A stretch of DNA of 64,000 nt from DATKJS01 sp050015275 (lineage in GTDB: Bacteria > Acidobacteriota > Aminicenantia > Aminicenantales > Saccharicenantaceae): the NCBI GenBank assembly GCA_050015275.1, contig JBEKBS010000012.1:62001-126000 (forward strand), read 5' to 3'. The notes under the pieces were generated by a model that had not been told where the DNA came from, ran no database searches, and saw only the letters and a program-made list of their open reading frames with translations. Positions 33,937-45,435 of this stretch are shown here, piece by piece. Position numbers and translations under genes: made by a program. Each line of letters begins with the position of its first letter. Positions within the stretch are counted from its first letter, which is position 1.

Positions 33937-35211
33937 TCACTTAATTATAGCGTTTTTCACCAAAAAGTCAACTGTTTTGCGGAAGAGCAGGGTTTCCTGG
34001 ATCTCCTCGCGGCGGTTCTCCCTGGCGATCACGTCCTCGAGGTATTTCTCGGGGACCCCGTTGGCCTGGGCCAGGGCCTTGATCTCCGACTGGATCTCTT
34101 CGTCGGAAACCTCGAAACCCTCCTGGCGGGCGATCTTCTCCAGGATGAGGTGGTTCGTCAGGTGCTCGACAGCCTGGCCCCTGGCCTGGCCCTTGAGTCC
34201 CTCAAGGGCGTCGGCGGGGATCCGGGGCTGCCGGGCGGCGCTCAGCATCCGCTTGAGGACACTCAGGGTTTCGTGTTCGAGGACGGACTCGGGGAGCTCC
34301 AGGGAGACCTTCTTGGCGATCTCCCGCAGGACGGCCGAGGCGGTGGCGTTCCGGCCAGCCCGCTCCCGGGCTTCCAGGAGCTCCTTCCGGACCTTTCCCT
34401 TGAGGTCGCTGAGGTCGGCATAATCGCCCGCAGCCTTGGCGAATTCGTCGTTGAGCTCCGGGATCTTCTTCTCCTTGATCTCGCTGACCTTCAGGGTGTA
34501 TTCGATCTCTTTCCCGGCCACGCGCTTGTTGGCATGGTCCTTCCCGTGGGAGACCCGGAAAACGCGCTCTTCCCCTGGTTTCTGGCCCTTGATGGCTTCG
34601 TTCAGGGCAGGCTCGTTATCAGAGTGGCCGGCCACGACGACGGCCTTCTCGACGGGGAGGAACCGTTTGGTATTGAGGTCCTTCCCATGGATCTCGGCCG
34701 CCACATAATCCCCGTCCGCCACTCCCCTGCCCGCCACCGGGATATATTCAGCCGTCCTGGCCTGGATCTCCTCCAGGGCCTTCTCGACCTCGGCCTCGTC
34801 GACGGCGGCCTGGTGTTCCTGGACCTGGACGCTCCGGTAGTCGGGGAGATCGAAATCCGGCAGGACTTCAAAAGCCACCGTGCAGCGCAGGGCTTGGCCG
34901 TGTTCGTGGCGGAGGTCACGGATCTCGGGGACGTTGACCGGATTCAGGCCGTGGGCCTTGAGCTCCTCGCCGAGGACCTTGGGGACGAGCTCGTCGTAGA
35001 CGTCATGAAGGATGTCATGGTCAAAAAGGCGCCTGACCATGTCCTTGGGGGCATGCCCTTTCCGGAAACCGGGGAGCTTGACCCGGCCGGCGTAATCGCC
35101 GAGGACCTTCATGTATTCCCTCTCGACCTCCTCGGACGGGATCTCGAGCTCGATCTCTTTGCGGCTCGGACTTTTATCGAGGAGGCGGTTCTTCTTGTCC
35201 TGTTCGCTCAT
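33937..35211 (-). CDS. tig: Trigger factor (ribosome-associated chaperone)
   Basis: This 424-residue protein binds the ribosome exit tunnel and assists nascent-chain folding. The N-terminal ribosome-binding domain carries GFRKGHAPKDMV (canonical GFRxGKxP). A degenerate FKBP-like middle domain spans about residues 150-245, and a long helical C-terminal chaperone domain follows. Length is normal (about 430). GAGAG lies upstream of the ATG. It is 75 bases downstream of tRNA-Leu and 128 bases upstream of lon, as in many bacteria where tig and clp/lon genes cluster. Confidence 0.93.
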   Translation of the reverse strand: MSEQDKKNRLLDKSPSRKEIELEIPSEEVEREYMKVLGDYAGRVKLPGFRKGHAPKDMVRRLFDHDILHDVYDELVPKVLGEELKAHGLNPVNVPEIRDLRHEHGQALRCTVAFEVLPDFDLPDYRSVQVQEHQAAVDEAEVEKALEEIQARTAEYIPVAGRGVADGDYVAAEIHGKDLNTKRFLPVEKAVVVAGHSDNEPALNEAIKGQKPGEERVFRVSHGKDHANKRVAGKEIEYTLKVSEIKEKKIPELNDEFAKAAGDYADLSDLKGKVRKELLEARERAGRNATASAVLREIAKKVSLELPESVLEHETLSVLKRMLSAARQPRIPADALEGLKGQARGQAVEHLTNHLILEKIARQEGFEVSDEEIQSEIKALAQANGVPEKYLEDVIARENRREEIQETLLFRKTVDFLVKNAIIK

Positions 35212-35286
35212 GGCTGCTCTCTTTCACGGTTCATGCCCGCAGGAGAGGTCCCCGGATATCCGGCGGGCACGCCGGGGCGCCAAGAA

Positions 35287-35371
35287 TAGGCAGGGCGGGA
35301 ATCGAACCCGCACTCCTTCATCAGGAACTAGGTCCTAAGCCTAGCGCGTCTGCCAATTCCGCCACCTGCCC
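35287..35371 (-). tRNA. tRNA-Leu (anticodon UAG)
   Basis: The minus strand folds as an 85-nt class II tRNA. The acceptor GGGCAGG (35365-35371) pairs with CCTGCCT, the anticodon loop is CTTAGGA with anticodon TAG, a variable arm is present, and the T-arm is GCGGG-TTCGATT-CCCGC. The discriminator is A and CCA is not encoded. It lies just upstream of tig in the same orientation. Confidence 0.93.
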
Positions 35372-35785
35372 TTTATCAGCAATCATCTCATTTTAAATAA
35401 ATTAAAGGTCATTTGGCGCCGAATCCGGAATTCCCCCCCTCCTTGGGCGGGGGACTCTCAGTGTGGATGTCCAGGCCTCTTTTTTAACACAGACGGCCCG
35501 TCCTGTCAATTTCCGGGCCGGGCCGAAGCTCCCTCACACCGCCCTCAGGCCGGAAGCCGTCCCGCCTCTTACCATATCTGTCCGGATGCGGACAGCCCCG
35601 GCTCACGCCCGATTTGTCCAGATCCGGGCAGCCCCGTCTCTTGGCGGGGCAGTCCCGCTTCTTAGCGTGGGCGAATTCTGAGGAGCGGCCAGCAGAAGTG
35701 TTTCGGAGCAGCCCGGAGCTGCATTTCTGGTAAATACCTGAAACGAGTCTCAGATCTTCTTGATCTGCGGATTCCCGCTCCAAGC
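35372..35785. other. Non-coding region between tRNA-Leu and the trypsin-TPR gene
   Basis: No gene is supported. It holds an AT-rich stretch next to the tRNA 5' end (35380-35415), likely its promoter, a CCCCC/GGGGG-rich potential hairpin (about 35432-35456), and the degenerate tandem repeats listed separately. Confidence 0.5.
35557..35687. repeat. Degenerate tandem repeat, 36-nt period
   Basis: Four related units start at 35557, 35593, 35629 and 35650. The first two are 36 nt long, and their TGTCC-to-CCCG segments (35579-35600, 35615-35636) agree at 19 of 22 positions. The third unit is shortened to 21 nt. Units begin with variants of CAGYCCCG. The array also forms hairpins: CTGTCCG/CGGACAG at 35578-35595 and GCCCCG/CGGGGC at 35631-35650. 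It lies downstream of the trypsin-TPR gene. Confidence 0.55.
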
Positions 35786-37624
35786 CTAGCGGAGGAACTT
35801 CTTCAGCCTATCGGCCAAGGCCGGGTCCAGCGTCGCGAGCTTCTTGTAGATCTCCCTGGCACTGAGGTTGTCCTTGAGGTTGATGTAGACGATGGCCAGG
35901 TTGAACTGGGCGCTCGCGTTCTCCGGCCTGAGGTCGACACACTTTTTCATGGGCTCCAGGGCCCCTTCGAAATCCTTCGCGTACATATAGGAGACCCCCA
36001 GGCTCAGCCAGCCGCTGGCCTCGTCGGGGGCCAGGCCCGTGTATTTTTTGTAGGCGGTTATGGCCTCTTTGTACTTCTTCTGCTGAAAATACGCGGAGCC
36101 GATCTGGAACCAGGCGTTGGGAAGGTCGGGCTTGATGGCCAGGCACTGCTTGAAGGCTTCGACGGCCTCGTCGAACTTCTGGGCCTTGAAATACATGAGG
36201 CCCAGGTTGTAGATGTTCGTATCGTTCTTGGGGTCGAGGTCGACGATTCTCTTGGCGGGACCGATGGCCTTGTCGTATTTCTCGGCGGCGTCGTACATCC
36301 GGATGGCCATGGAGTAATACGACTTCGCGTCGGCCGGGTTGATCGCCGCCAGGCCATTGTATGTCTCCTCGGCCTTGTCGAGCTGGCCGGCCTTTTCGTA
36401 GGCATCGGCCAGGCTGGTATTCACCTTCAGATCCTTGGGTTGCGCCTTCTGGGCCTCGAGGAAGGCCGCGATGGCGGCGTCGTACTGTTTCAGCTGGGTC
36501 CGGCAGGCCCCCAGCCTCAGGAACCCAATCCAGGTCACCTCCGGCTTGAGGGCCAGGTATCTTTCATAGGCGTCGGCCGCCTTGGCCCAGTTCTGGATCG
36601 CCTCGTAGGTGTCCCCGAGCTCGAAATAGACCTCTTTATTGGCGATATTCAGGGAGATCGCCTTTTCATAAGCCTCGGCGGCTTCCTGGTATTTCGTCGT
36701 CCTTTTCAGGACATTCCCGAGACCGAAAAAGGCGTCGGCCCCCGCCCCGTCTTGGGCGGTGACTTGTCGATAGGCTTCGATCGCGGCCGAATAATCCCTC
36801 TGCTTATCATAAACGGCGGCCAGGAGCCGGAAGCCCTCCTTGAAGGCGGGGTTCAATTTCACGGCTCTTTCGAGGTACATCCGGGCATCCAGTTGTTCGT
36901 CCAGGCCTGCCGCCACTCGGCCGGCGAAAGAGGCCCCCTCGAAGAGCCCGAAATAATCCTCCCGGGTCCATGTCTTGAATTCGGCGACCTTCCCCGTCCG
37001 GGAGATCTTTTGGAGGACATCGACCGGGAGGGCGACCTTGACCCCCCGGCCGATGATGATCACCATCCCCACCACCTGGCCTCCGATATCGAGGACCGGA
37101 CCGCCCGAGAACTGGTCGGGGGTCGTGAGAGAAACGTCCATGACCTTCTCCTCGGGCCCGATGTCGACGAACTGACGGAAGGTCCCTTCGGAGACGCTGA
37201 TCTGGCCCGATTCGTTCGACCCCAGGGCGAAAAGCCTGGCTCCCGCGGCCAAAGCTTCATGACCGGGGACAGTAACGTTCAAGGGCTGGACTTTGCCCTT
37301 CAGCTTCAATAGGGCGACGTCGTGGGCCTTGTCGATCCCGATGATCCCGTCGACCTTGATCTTTTTCCCCTTGACGGTGAGGACCTCGACGTCATAGGCC
37401 TGGCTGATGACATGGTAGGCCGTAGCGAGGATGTCCTCCGCCAGGGCCATGGCGGAGCCCTTGGCGACCTCGGTCTTGTCGGCCCCGTAGATCACGAGCG
37501 ACAGCGCTCCGCCGCTCGCCTGGGCCAGGATCTTCGCGGCATCTTCGGTCTGGCCGAAGGCTGTCGCGGAAACAAGCAAGAGGATCGTGACCAGGGCCGG
37601 GGAAGATTTCCGGAATGCGGTCAT
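35786..37624 (-). CDS. Trypsin-like serine protease fused to TPR array
   Basis: This 612-residue exported protein has a signal peptide (ALVTILLLVSATAFG). An S1C/HtrA-like protease domain spans about residues 30-230, with triad His71 (ATAYHVIS), Asp102 (KAHDVALLKL) and Ser173 (DQFSGGPVLD). Roughly nine or ten TPR repeats then run to the C-terminus, such as ADAFFGLGNVLKRTTKYQEA. No PDZ domain is seen, so the TPRs probably take over substrate or partner binding in the periplasm. The triad is complete, but the serine loop reads QFSGG rather than GNSGG. A sigma70-type promoter is visible upstream. Confidence 0.85.
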   Translation of the reverse strand: MTAFRKSSPALVTILLLVSATAFGQTEDAAKILAQASGGALSLVIYGADKTEVAKGSAMALAEDILATAYHVISQAYDVEVLTVKGKKIKVDGIIGIDKAHDVALLKLKGKVQPLNVTVPGHEALAAGARLFALGSNESGQISVSEGTFRQFVDIGPEEKVMDVSLTTPDQFSGGPVLDIGGQVVGMVIIIGRGVKVALPVDVLQKISRTGKVAEFKTWTREDYFGLFEGASFAGRVAAGLDEQLDARMYLERAVKLNPAFKEGFRLLAAVYDKQRDYSAAIEAYRQVTAQDGAGADAFFGLGNVLKRTTKYQEAAEAYEKAISLNIANKEVYFELGDTYEAIQNWAKAADAYERYLALKPEVTWIGFLRLGACRTQLKQYDAAIAAFLEAQKAQPKDLKVNTSLADAYEKAGQLDKAEETYNGLAAINPADAKSYYSMAIRMYDAAEKYDKAIGPAKRIVDLDPKNDTNIYNLGLMYFKAQKFDEAVEAFKQCLAIKPDLPNAWFQIGSAYFQQKKYKEAITAYKKYTGLAPDEASGWLSLGVSYMYAKDFEGALEPMKKCVDLRPENASAQFNLAIVYINLKDNLSAREIYKKLATLDPALADRLKKFLR

Positions 37625-37673
37625 CGTGCGCCCTCCTCAACCAAGGATGTTCAGATGAATGCGGCCACGTCAT

Positions 37674-37703
37674 AATGTACAGAAGGACCGCCCGGCCTGT
37701 CAA
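37674..37703 (-). promoter_or_regulatory. Promoter of the trypsin-TPR gene
   Basis: On the minus strand a perfect TTGACA (37698-37703), an 18-base spacer and TACATT (37674-37679) predict a start about 43 bases before the ATG at 37624. Confidence 0.55.
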
Positions 37704-37742
37704 ATCGAAAATGAAAGCCGTGACCGCCGCGGGCGGTACCGG

Positions 37743-37771
37743 ATGACAGGAAAAAAAGAAAGGACTAAAAT
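37743..37771 (+). promoter_or_regulatory. Promoter-like sequence abutting the DUF2085 gene
   Basis: ATGACA (37743-37748), a 17-base spacer and TAAAAT (37766-37771) end right at ATG 37772. If used, the real start codon would be ATG 37784 or 37793. An AGGA at 37761-37764 alternatively serves as Shine-Dalgarno for 37772. Confidence 0.35.
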
Positions 37772-38326
37772 ATGGCTTGCGGGATGAGGCCCATGAGAGA
37801 CAGGATCCCCCCGACATCGGAGGCCGCAGTCCGCCGGGCCGTCCTGCCCGTTTTCGCTCTCACCCTCGTGGGGACGTTGGCCTGGCTCTCGGCCATCTAT
37901 CTTGCGCCCTACTTAAAAGGCCGCTCTCCCGCCGCGGCCGTCTTTCTCTATTCCCTCTTCTCACCTGTCTGCCACCAGATCCCCAGCCGCTCGTTCTTTT
38001 TCCGCGGGTTCCCGCTGGCGGTCTGCGGCAGGTGCCTCGGGATCTACGCCGGCTTTCTGGCCGGCCTCATCATCTATCCCTTCGCTCGCGGATTCTCGAG
38101 GATCTCCCTGCCCCCGGCGGGCCTCTTCCTTATTCTCTCTGTCCCGGTCGGGCTCGATTTCGCTGGCGGATTCGCCCGGTTCTGGGCCTCCCCTATCGGC
38201 CTCCGGTTCGCCGTCGGGGCCATCTGGGGTGTCCTCCTCCCATTTTATTTCATCACCGGAGTCTCAGAGCTCGTCCTCTGGCGTTCCGGCCGGAAAAAAG
38301 AAGGCCGGGCCATCCCTCCGGGTTGA
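37772..38326 (+). CDS. DUF2085 membrane protein
   Basis: This 184-residue integral membrane protein matches the DUF2085 family. The hallmarks are CHQIPSRSFFFRG and AVCGRCLGIYAGF, where conserved Cys and His may bind a metal or form a redox pair. About four hydrophobic segments are visible: VFALTLVGTLAWLSAIYLA, FLAGLIIYPFA, GLFLILSVPVGLDFAGG and AVGAIWGVLLPFYFI. The function of the family is unknown. The start is uncertain: 37772 has AGGA seven bases upstream, but a promoter-like sequence would favour 37784 or 37793. Confidence 0.82.
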   Translation: MACGMRPMRDRIPPTSEAAVRRAVLPVFALTLVGTLAWLSAIYLAPYLKGRSPAAAVFLYSLFSPVCHQIPSRSFFFRGFPLAVCGRCLGIYAGFLAGLIIYPFARGFSRISLPPAGLFLILSVPVGLDFAGGFARFWASPIGLRFAVGAIWGVLLPFYFITGVSELVLWRSGRKKEGRAIPPG

Positions 38327-38337
38327 TGAGCCAAGGC

Positions 38338-38367
38338 TTGATTATCCCCGGCGAAAAAACATAGAAT
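38338..38367 (+). promoter_or_regulatory. Promoter with -10 element 8 bases before ATG 38376
   Basis: TTGATT (38338-38343), an 18-base spacer and TAGAAT (38362-38367) predict transcription starting at or within about 2 bases of ATG 38376, so the mRNA may be leaderless. Confidence 0.5.
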
Positions 38368-38375
38368 AGGGAATC

Positions 38376-38912
38376 ATGAACGAACCAGGAGCCTCCATAA
38401 CTGACCGGAAGCCGGAATACCTCGTTCCCGCGCTCATCGCTGGGGCCGTCTCCGGCGTCCTCTCCGGGATCCCTCTGGTCAACTGCCTGTGCTGCCTATG
38501 GATCATCGGCGGGGCCATTTTGGCCTCATTCCTCCTCGCCAAAAATACCCTCGGCCCCCTGACGGCGGGTGACGGAGCCATCGTCGGCGCCCTGACCGGC
38601 ATCGCCGCCGCCGTGGTCGACAGCCTGATCAGCATCCCCCTCCGGCCCGTCAACGAGGCATTCCTCAGGAGGATCACCGAAAGCCTGACCCAGTTCCGCA
38701 GCCAGATGCCCTCCTGGTGGCAGAACTGGATGCAGCCGGAGGCGCCGGGACATCTCACCATAGCCCGAGTCCTCTTCAGCCTGTTTTTCTCGGCCGCCAT
38801 CTTCGCCGTCGTGGGCGTCCTCGGCGGCGTCATCGGCGTTTCCATCTTCGGCCGGAAAAAAACCGCGGCTTCCCCGCAGCCCCCGCAAGGACCCACGGAT
38901 GCGCCGGTTTAA
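38376..38912 (+). CDS. Hypothetical membrane protein (178 aa)
   Basis: The family is not recognised with confidence. Four hydrophobic stretches are visible: YLVPALIAGAVSGVLSGI, LCCLWIIGGAILASFLL, GAIVGALTGIAAAVVDSLI and LFFSAAIFAVVGVLGGVIG. A Cys-rich NCLCCLW lies in the second, and the tail is Pro-rich. The topology resembles small DUF5518-like proteins. The end overlaps the lipid kinase gene by 14 bases, which suggests co-translation. The -10 element is eight bases before the ATG. Confidence 0.7.
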   Translation: MNEPGASITDRKPEYLVPALIAGAVSGVLSGIPLVNCLCCLWIIGGAILASFLLAKNTLGPLTAGDGAIVGALTGIAAAVVDSLISIPLRPVNEAFLRRITESLTQFRSQMPSWWQNWMQPEAPGHLTIARVLFSLFFSAAIFAVVGVLGGVIGVSIFGRKKTAASPQPPQGPTDAPV

Positions 38913-39849
38913 GACCCACGTCATCGTCAATCCGGAATCGAACCGCGGCCGGACCCGGAAACGCTGGGGCGACATCCGGGAGGCCATGAAGAATTTCCTC
39001 CGGGAATACAAGTACGAGTTCACGGAGAAGCCCTGCCACGCGACGGAGATCACGCGCCAGGTTATCAAGGAAGGGACCGAGCTCGTCATCGGCGTCGGCG
39101 GCGACGGGACCATGAACGAGATCGCCAACGGGTTCTTCGAGGACCGCAAGATGATCAATCCCGAGGCCACGCTCGGCGTCATCCCCTCGGGCACGGGCTG
39201 CGACCTGACCAAGAGCCTGAACATCCCCCCGGGCCTGGCCGGTGCGCTCAAGGTCATCACGGAAGCCCCGTCCGTCCGGATGGACGTGGGTCAGGTCCGT
39301 TTCAAGAATCACTCGGGCGCGGACGAGGAGCGCTTTTTCCTGAATGTTGCTGATTTCGGCCTGGGTGGCGAAGTCGTCCGGAAGGTCAACCAACGCCGCC
39401 TCGAACGCAAGGCCTCGTCCTACGTCCGCTGCCTCGTGGAGACCATGGTCCAGTACCGGAGCAAGAAGGTCAAGATCCGGGTGGATGGCGAGGATATCCC
39501 TCAGGGGGAATACCTGATCGGGGCCATCGCCAACGGCCGCATCTTCGGCAAGGGGATGAAGATCGCGCCTGAAGCCCGGCTTGACGACGGCCTCTTCGAC
39601 AACGTGTTCGTCCGGAGCCTGAGGTTCCTCGAGTTCTGCCTCCACGGTTGGAAGCTCATCAACGGCAGCCACTTGTCCCACCCGAAGATCTCTCTCATCC
39701 GCGGGCGGAAAGTCGAGGCGGTGCCGCCGGACGGAACAACCGATGTCCTTCTCGAGCTCGACGGCGAGCAGCTCGGGCGTTTGCCGGCGACGTTCGAGAT
39801 CCTCCCGCAGAACCTGGCCATCAAGGGATTCCTCGGACAGCTCCACTGA
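38899..39849 (+). CDS. Diacylglycerol/sphingosine kinase-family lipid kinase (YegS/BmrU-like)
   Basis: This 316-residue protein has the DAGK catalytic signature VIGVGGDGTMNEIANGF and the second conserved block LGVIPSGTGCDLTKSL. A C-terminal beta-sandwich with FLNVADFGLGGEVV and APEARLDDGLFD follows. Such enzymes phosphorylate diacylglycerol or related lipids at the inner membrane. Length is typical (about 300). The start lies inside the end of the upstream membrane-protein gene. Lipid specificity is not predictable by eye. Confidence 0.9.
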   Translation: MRRFKTHVIVNPESNRGRTRKRWGDIREAMKNFLREYKYEFTEKPCHATEITRQVIKEGTELVIGVGGDGTMNEIANGFFEDRKMINPEATLGVIPSGTGCDLTKSLNIPPGLAGALKVITEAPSVRMDVGQVRFKNHSGADEERFFLNVADFGLGGEVVRKVNQRRLERKASSYVRCLVETMVQYRSKKVKIRVDGEDIPQGEYLIGAIANGRIFGKGMKIAPEARLDDGLFDNVFVRSLRFLEFCLHGWKLINGSHLSHPKISLIRGRKVEAVPPDGTTDVLLELDGEQLGRLPATFEILPQNLAIKGFLGQLH

Positions 39850-39874
39850 CGGCCGGGGCAAGCCGCTTCCCCGA

Positions 39875-39900
39875 ACGGCCTTCGGCCGTCAATATTCTTT
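39875..39900. terminator. Hairpin between convergent lipid kinase and transglycosylase genes
   Basis: ACGGCC-TTC-GGCCGT (39875-39889) is a perfect stem, followed on the plus strand by a T-rich tract a few bases later. It overlaps the stop codon of the minus-strand gene. Confidence 0.45.
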
Positions 39901-40458
39901 TTTCTGGGCTGCGAGGTCCGGGTCGTTCGTCAGGACGGTCCGCCCTGACGCATCGCGGAACTTGACGACCGCTCGCGCGGAGCGGATTTCGGATCTGTTG
40001 TACCTGGCCATGATCCGGCTGATATAGTCCCGGGTTTCCTGATAGGGCGGGATCTTCCCGCCGTATTTCTTAACGGCTTCCTGGCCGGCGTTATAGGCGG
40101 CCAGGACCAGCTGGGTCTTGCCATTGTAGAGCTGGATCAAGTCTTTCAGATACTTCGTCCCGCCCTCGATGTTCTGGGCGGCGTCAAAGACGTTCCCGAC
40201 CCCGTACTGGGTGGCCGTATCCGGCATCAATTGCATGAGCCCCATCGCTCCCTTTTCCGACAGGGCGAAGTTGTCATAATCGGATTCGGCCCGGATGATG
40301 GCATGGATGAGCTCCGGGTCCACCCTGTGCTTCTCGGCGACACGCTCGACGATGGGGTTATAAAGCTTCTTGAGGTCAGCGGAAGAGGCCCCAAAAAGGG
40401 CCGGGATCCAGAGAACGATGGCCAGGGCCGCCGTCCATCCTCTTTTCCAGGCGTTCAT
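39889..40458 (-). CDS. Lytic transglycosylase (SLT domain)
   Basis: This 189-residue exported murein hydrolase has a signal peptide (RGWTAALAIVLWIPALFG). Its Slt-type goose-lysozyme domain carries the catalytic Glu in HAIIRAESDYDNFALSEKGA, MGLMQLMPDTA, and the AAYNAG motif. A short C-terminal tail (SGRTVLTNDPD) follows. It cleaves peptidoglycan with formation of 1,6-anhydromuramic acid. ATG 40458 is chosen because GGAG is five bases upstream and the longer frame lacks a signal-like start. It is convergent with the lipid kinase. Confidence 0.9.
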   Translation of the reverse strand: MNAWKRGWTAALAIVLWIPALFGASSADLKKLYNPIVERVAEKHRVDPELIHAIIRAESDYDNFALSEKGAMGLMQLMPDTATQYGVGNVFDAAQNIEGGTKYLKDLIQLYNGKTQLVLAAYNAGQEAVKKYGGKIPPYQETRDYISRIMARYNRSEIRSARAVVKFRDASGRTVLTNDPDLAAQKKEY

Positions 40459-40528
40459 GACTGCTCCGCGTCCCATCATGGCCTGGGTGCCGTCGCTTGG
40501 CAATCCCCCCGGGAGGTGAATCGAGGGG

Positions 40529-43188
<2,660 letters not shown>

Positions 43189-43192
<4 letters not shown>

Positions 43193-44346
43193 TTGGGCTC
43201 TTCTTCAGCCCCCCCCTCGACGCGCTCCACCTTGCCCATCCCCTTCTCCATCTCTTCCGTAGCGATGTCCAGGGTGGACTGGATGCCCATGACGCGGAGC
43301 TTGAAATTGTCCGGGTTGGAAGAGTATTTCATCCCCTGTTCGAAGGAGATATAGCCGTCACGGTAGAGCTGGTAGATGGACTGGTCGAAGGTCTGCATCC
43401 CGTACTGGGAAACGCCCGCCGTGATGGCGTCTTTGATCATTCCCGACTTGTCCTTGTCGGCGATGCATTCCTGGAGGTAGGGGGTCGTGATCATGACCTC
43501 GACGGCCGGCACCCGGCCCTGTCCGTCCATTCTCGGGATGAGGCGCATGGAGATGATGGCCTTGAGGATGCTGGAGAGCTGGAGTCGGACCTGCCTCTGG
43601 TGGTGGGGGGCGAAGACGGAGATGATGCGGTTGATGCTCTCCGGGGCATCGAGAGTGTGGAGGGTGCTGAGGACGAGATGGCCCGTCTCGGCCGCGAGTA
43701 GCGCCGTCTCGATCGTGTCCAGGTCGCGCATTTCGCCGACGAGGATGATATCGGGGTCCTCGCGGAGGCAGGCCCGCAGGCCGCGCGAGAAGCTCGTGAC
43801 GTCCATCCCGACCTCCCGCTGGCTGATGGTGCTCTTCTTGTCCTTGTGGAGGTACTCGATCGGGTCCTCGATCGTGATGATGTTCTCCCGGCGGAAGGTG
43901 TTGATATATTCGATCATGGCCGCCAGGCTTGTGGTCTTGCCGCTGCCGGTCGTCCCGGTCACGAGGACGAGGCCCCTCTGGTAGAACGCGATCTTCTCCA
44001 GGACCTCGGGCAGAAGGAGCTGCCGGATCGTCTTGACCTCCAGGGGGATGATGCGCAGGGCAATGGCCAGCGATCCCCGCTGATAATAGATGCTGCCGCG
44101 GAAGCGGCCGAAGCCCGGGAGGCTGTAGGCCAGGTCGATGTCGAATTCCTCCCGGAGCCTTTCCCTCTGGTAATCCGACATCATCTGGTTGGCCAGCTCC
44201 TCGCAGTCTGCGGGGGCCAGGCGGGGAAACCCGGTCAGGGGCGTCAGCGTCCCGTGGACACGGATCATCGGATGGTTGCCGGCCTTGAAGTGAAGGTCCG
44301 AAGCGTCACGCTCGATGCCGATTTTCAAGAATTCATCAATAACCAT
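43189..44346 (-). CDS. pilT: Type IV pilus retraction ATPase, PilT/PilU-like
   Basis: This 385-residue hexameric ATPase powers pilus retraction. It starts with the PilT-like ASDLHFKAGNHPMIRVHG. Walker A is TGTTGSGKTTSLAAM, the Asp box is ITIEDPIEYLH, Walker B is DPDIILVGEMRDL and the His box is TGHLVLSTLHT. The C-terminal charged tail after residue 350 is longer than in PilT proper and reminiscent of PilU. No other pilus gene is in the window. GGGAGGAG precedes the ATG. The gene lies between ilvE and alaS on the same strand. Confidence 0.9.
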
Positions 44347-44366
44347 GAGGCTCTCCTCCCATGAAA

Positions 44367-45293
44367 CTAGGCCACATACGTGAGCCAGTCAAAAGTGTCA
44401 TCCCGCGTCCCGTTGAGATAGGCGAAAAAGGCTTCCTGGATCTTCCGGGTGACGGGCCCCCGCTTTCCGTTCCCGATGACGATCTTGTCGATCGAGCGGA
44501 TCGGAGTGATCTCGGCCGCGGAGCCGGTGAAGAACACCTCGTCCGAAATATAGAGGATCTCGCGCGGGATCGTGTCTTCGACGACCCGGACGCCTATCTC
44601 CTCGAGAAGCGTCATGACCGAATCCCGGGTGATGCCGGGCAGGACCGACGAGGACAAGGGCGGCGTATAGACAGTGCCCCCACGGACCAAGAAGAGGTTT
44701 TCCCCGCTCCCCTCGCTGACGTGCCCGCGGATGTTGAGGGCGATGCCCTCGGCATAGCCGTCCAGATTGGCTTCCATCTTGATGAGCTGGGAGTTCATGT
44801 AGTTGGCGCCCGACTTGGCCAGGGCCGGGAACGTGTTCGGAGCCATGCGCCACCAGGAGGAGATGCAGACGTCCACGCCGCTCTCCAGGGCTTCCGGGCC
44901 GAGATACTGGCCCCATTCCCAGACGAGGATGGCGCAATCGACGGGATTCGGGAAGGGATCAACGCCGAGGGTCTTGTATCCCCGGTAGACGATGGGGCGG
45001 ACATAGCAGGCCTTCAGCTTATTGACCTTGATGGTCTCGACGACGGCCCGGTTGAACTCCTCCTGGGAATACGGGACCTCGATGCGGTAGATCTTGCACG
45101 AATTGTACAGCCGACGGGTGTGGTCCTGCAGCCGGAAAACGGCCGTCCCTTTGGGCGTGTCGTACGCCCTGAAGCCTTCAAAGATGGAACTCCCATAGTG
45201 GACAACGTGAGAAGCGACATGGATGTGGGCGTCTTTCCAGGGGACGAACCGCCCGTTCATCCAGACGAAGCTGTTTTCCAGGAAAGGACTCAT
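44367..45293 (-). CDS. ilvE: Branched-chain amino acid aminotransferase
   Basis: This 308-residue fold-type IV PLP enzyme catalyses the last step of Val, Leu and Ile synthesis. Features are WMNGRFVPWKDAHIHV, YGSSIFEGFRAY, the PLP-binding Lys in PALAKSGANYMNS, and the SEGSGENLF signature. Length is normal for IlvE. ATG 45293 is preferred to 45371 because AAGGAG lies six bases upstream and the family starts here. A good promoter about 80 bases upstream leaves a roughly 72-base leader. pilT and alaS follow in the same direction. Confidence 0.94.
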   Translation of the reverse strand: MSPFLENSFVWMNGRFVPWKDAHIHVASHVVHYGSSIFEGFRAYDTPKGTAVFRLQDHTRRLYNSCKIYRIEVPYSQEEFNRAVVETIKVNKLKACYVRPIVYRGYKTLGVDPFPNPVDCAILVWEWGQYLGPEALESGVDVCISSWWRMAPNTFPALAKSGANYMNSQLIKMEANLDGYAEGIALNIRGHVSEGSGENLFLVRGGTVYTPPLSSSVLPGITRDSVMTLLEEIGVRVVEDTIPREILYISDEVFFTGSAAEITPIRSIDKIVIGNGKRGPVTRKIQEAFFAYLNGTRDDTFDWLTYVA

Positions 45294-45371
45294 CGACGAC
45301 TCCTTCCTTCGATCGTTCGTTCGAGGCTCCTCTCCTGCCGGAGCGGACCTCACGGTTTTTCGAGGCCTCAT

Positions 45372-45399
45372 GTTATATCAATCGCCGGCGGGAAGTCAA
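45372..45399 (-). promoter_or_regulatory. ilvE promoter
   Basis: TTGACT (45394-45399), a 16-base spacer and TATAAC (45372-45377) on the minus strand. Both boxes match consensus at 5 of 6 positions. Confidence 0.6.
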
Positions 45400-45435
45400 A
45401 CCGCCGAGGCCGGGCCCCGGGGCCCCCCCAAGCCC

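Noticed and set aside
35557..35687. CRISPR array suggested by the 36-nt period
   Set aside because: Units are contiguous, imperfect and only about four in number, without distinct spacers or cas genes.
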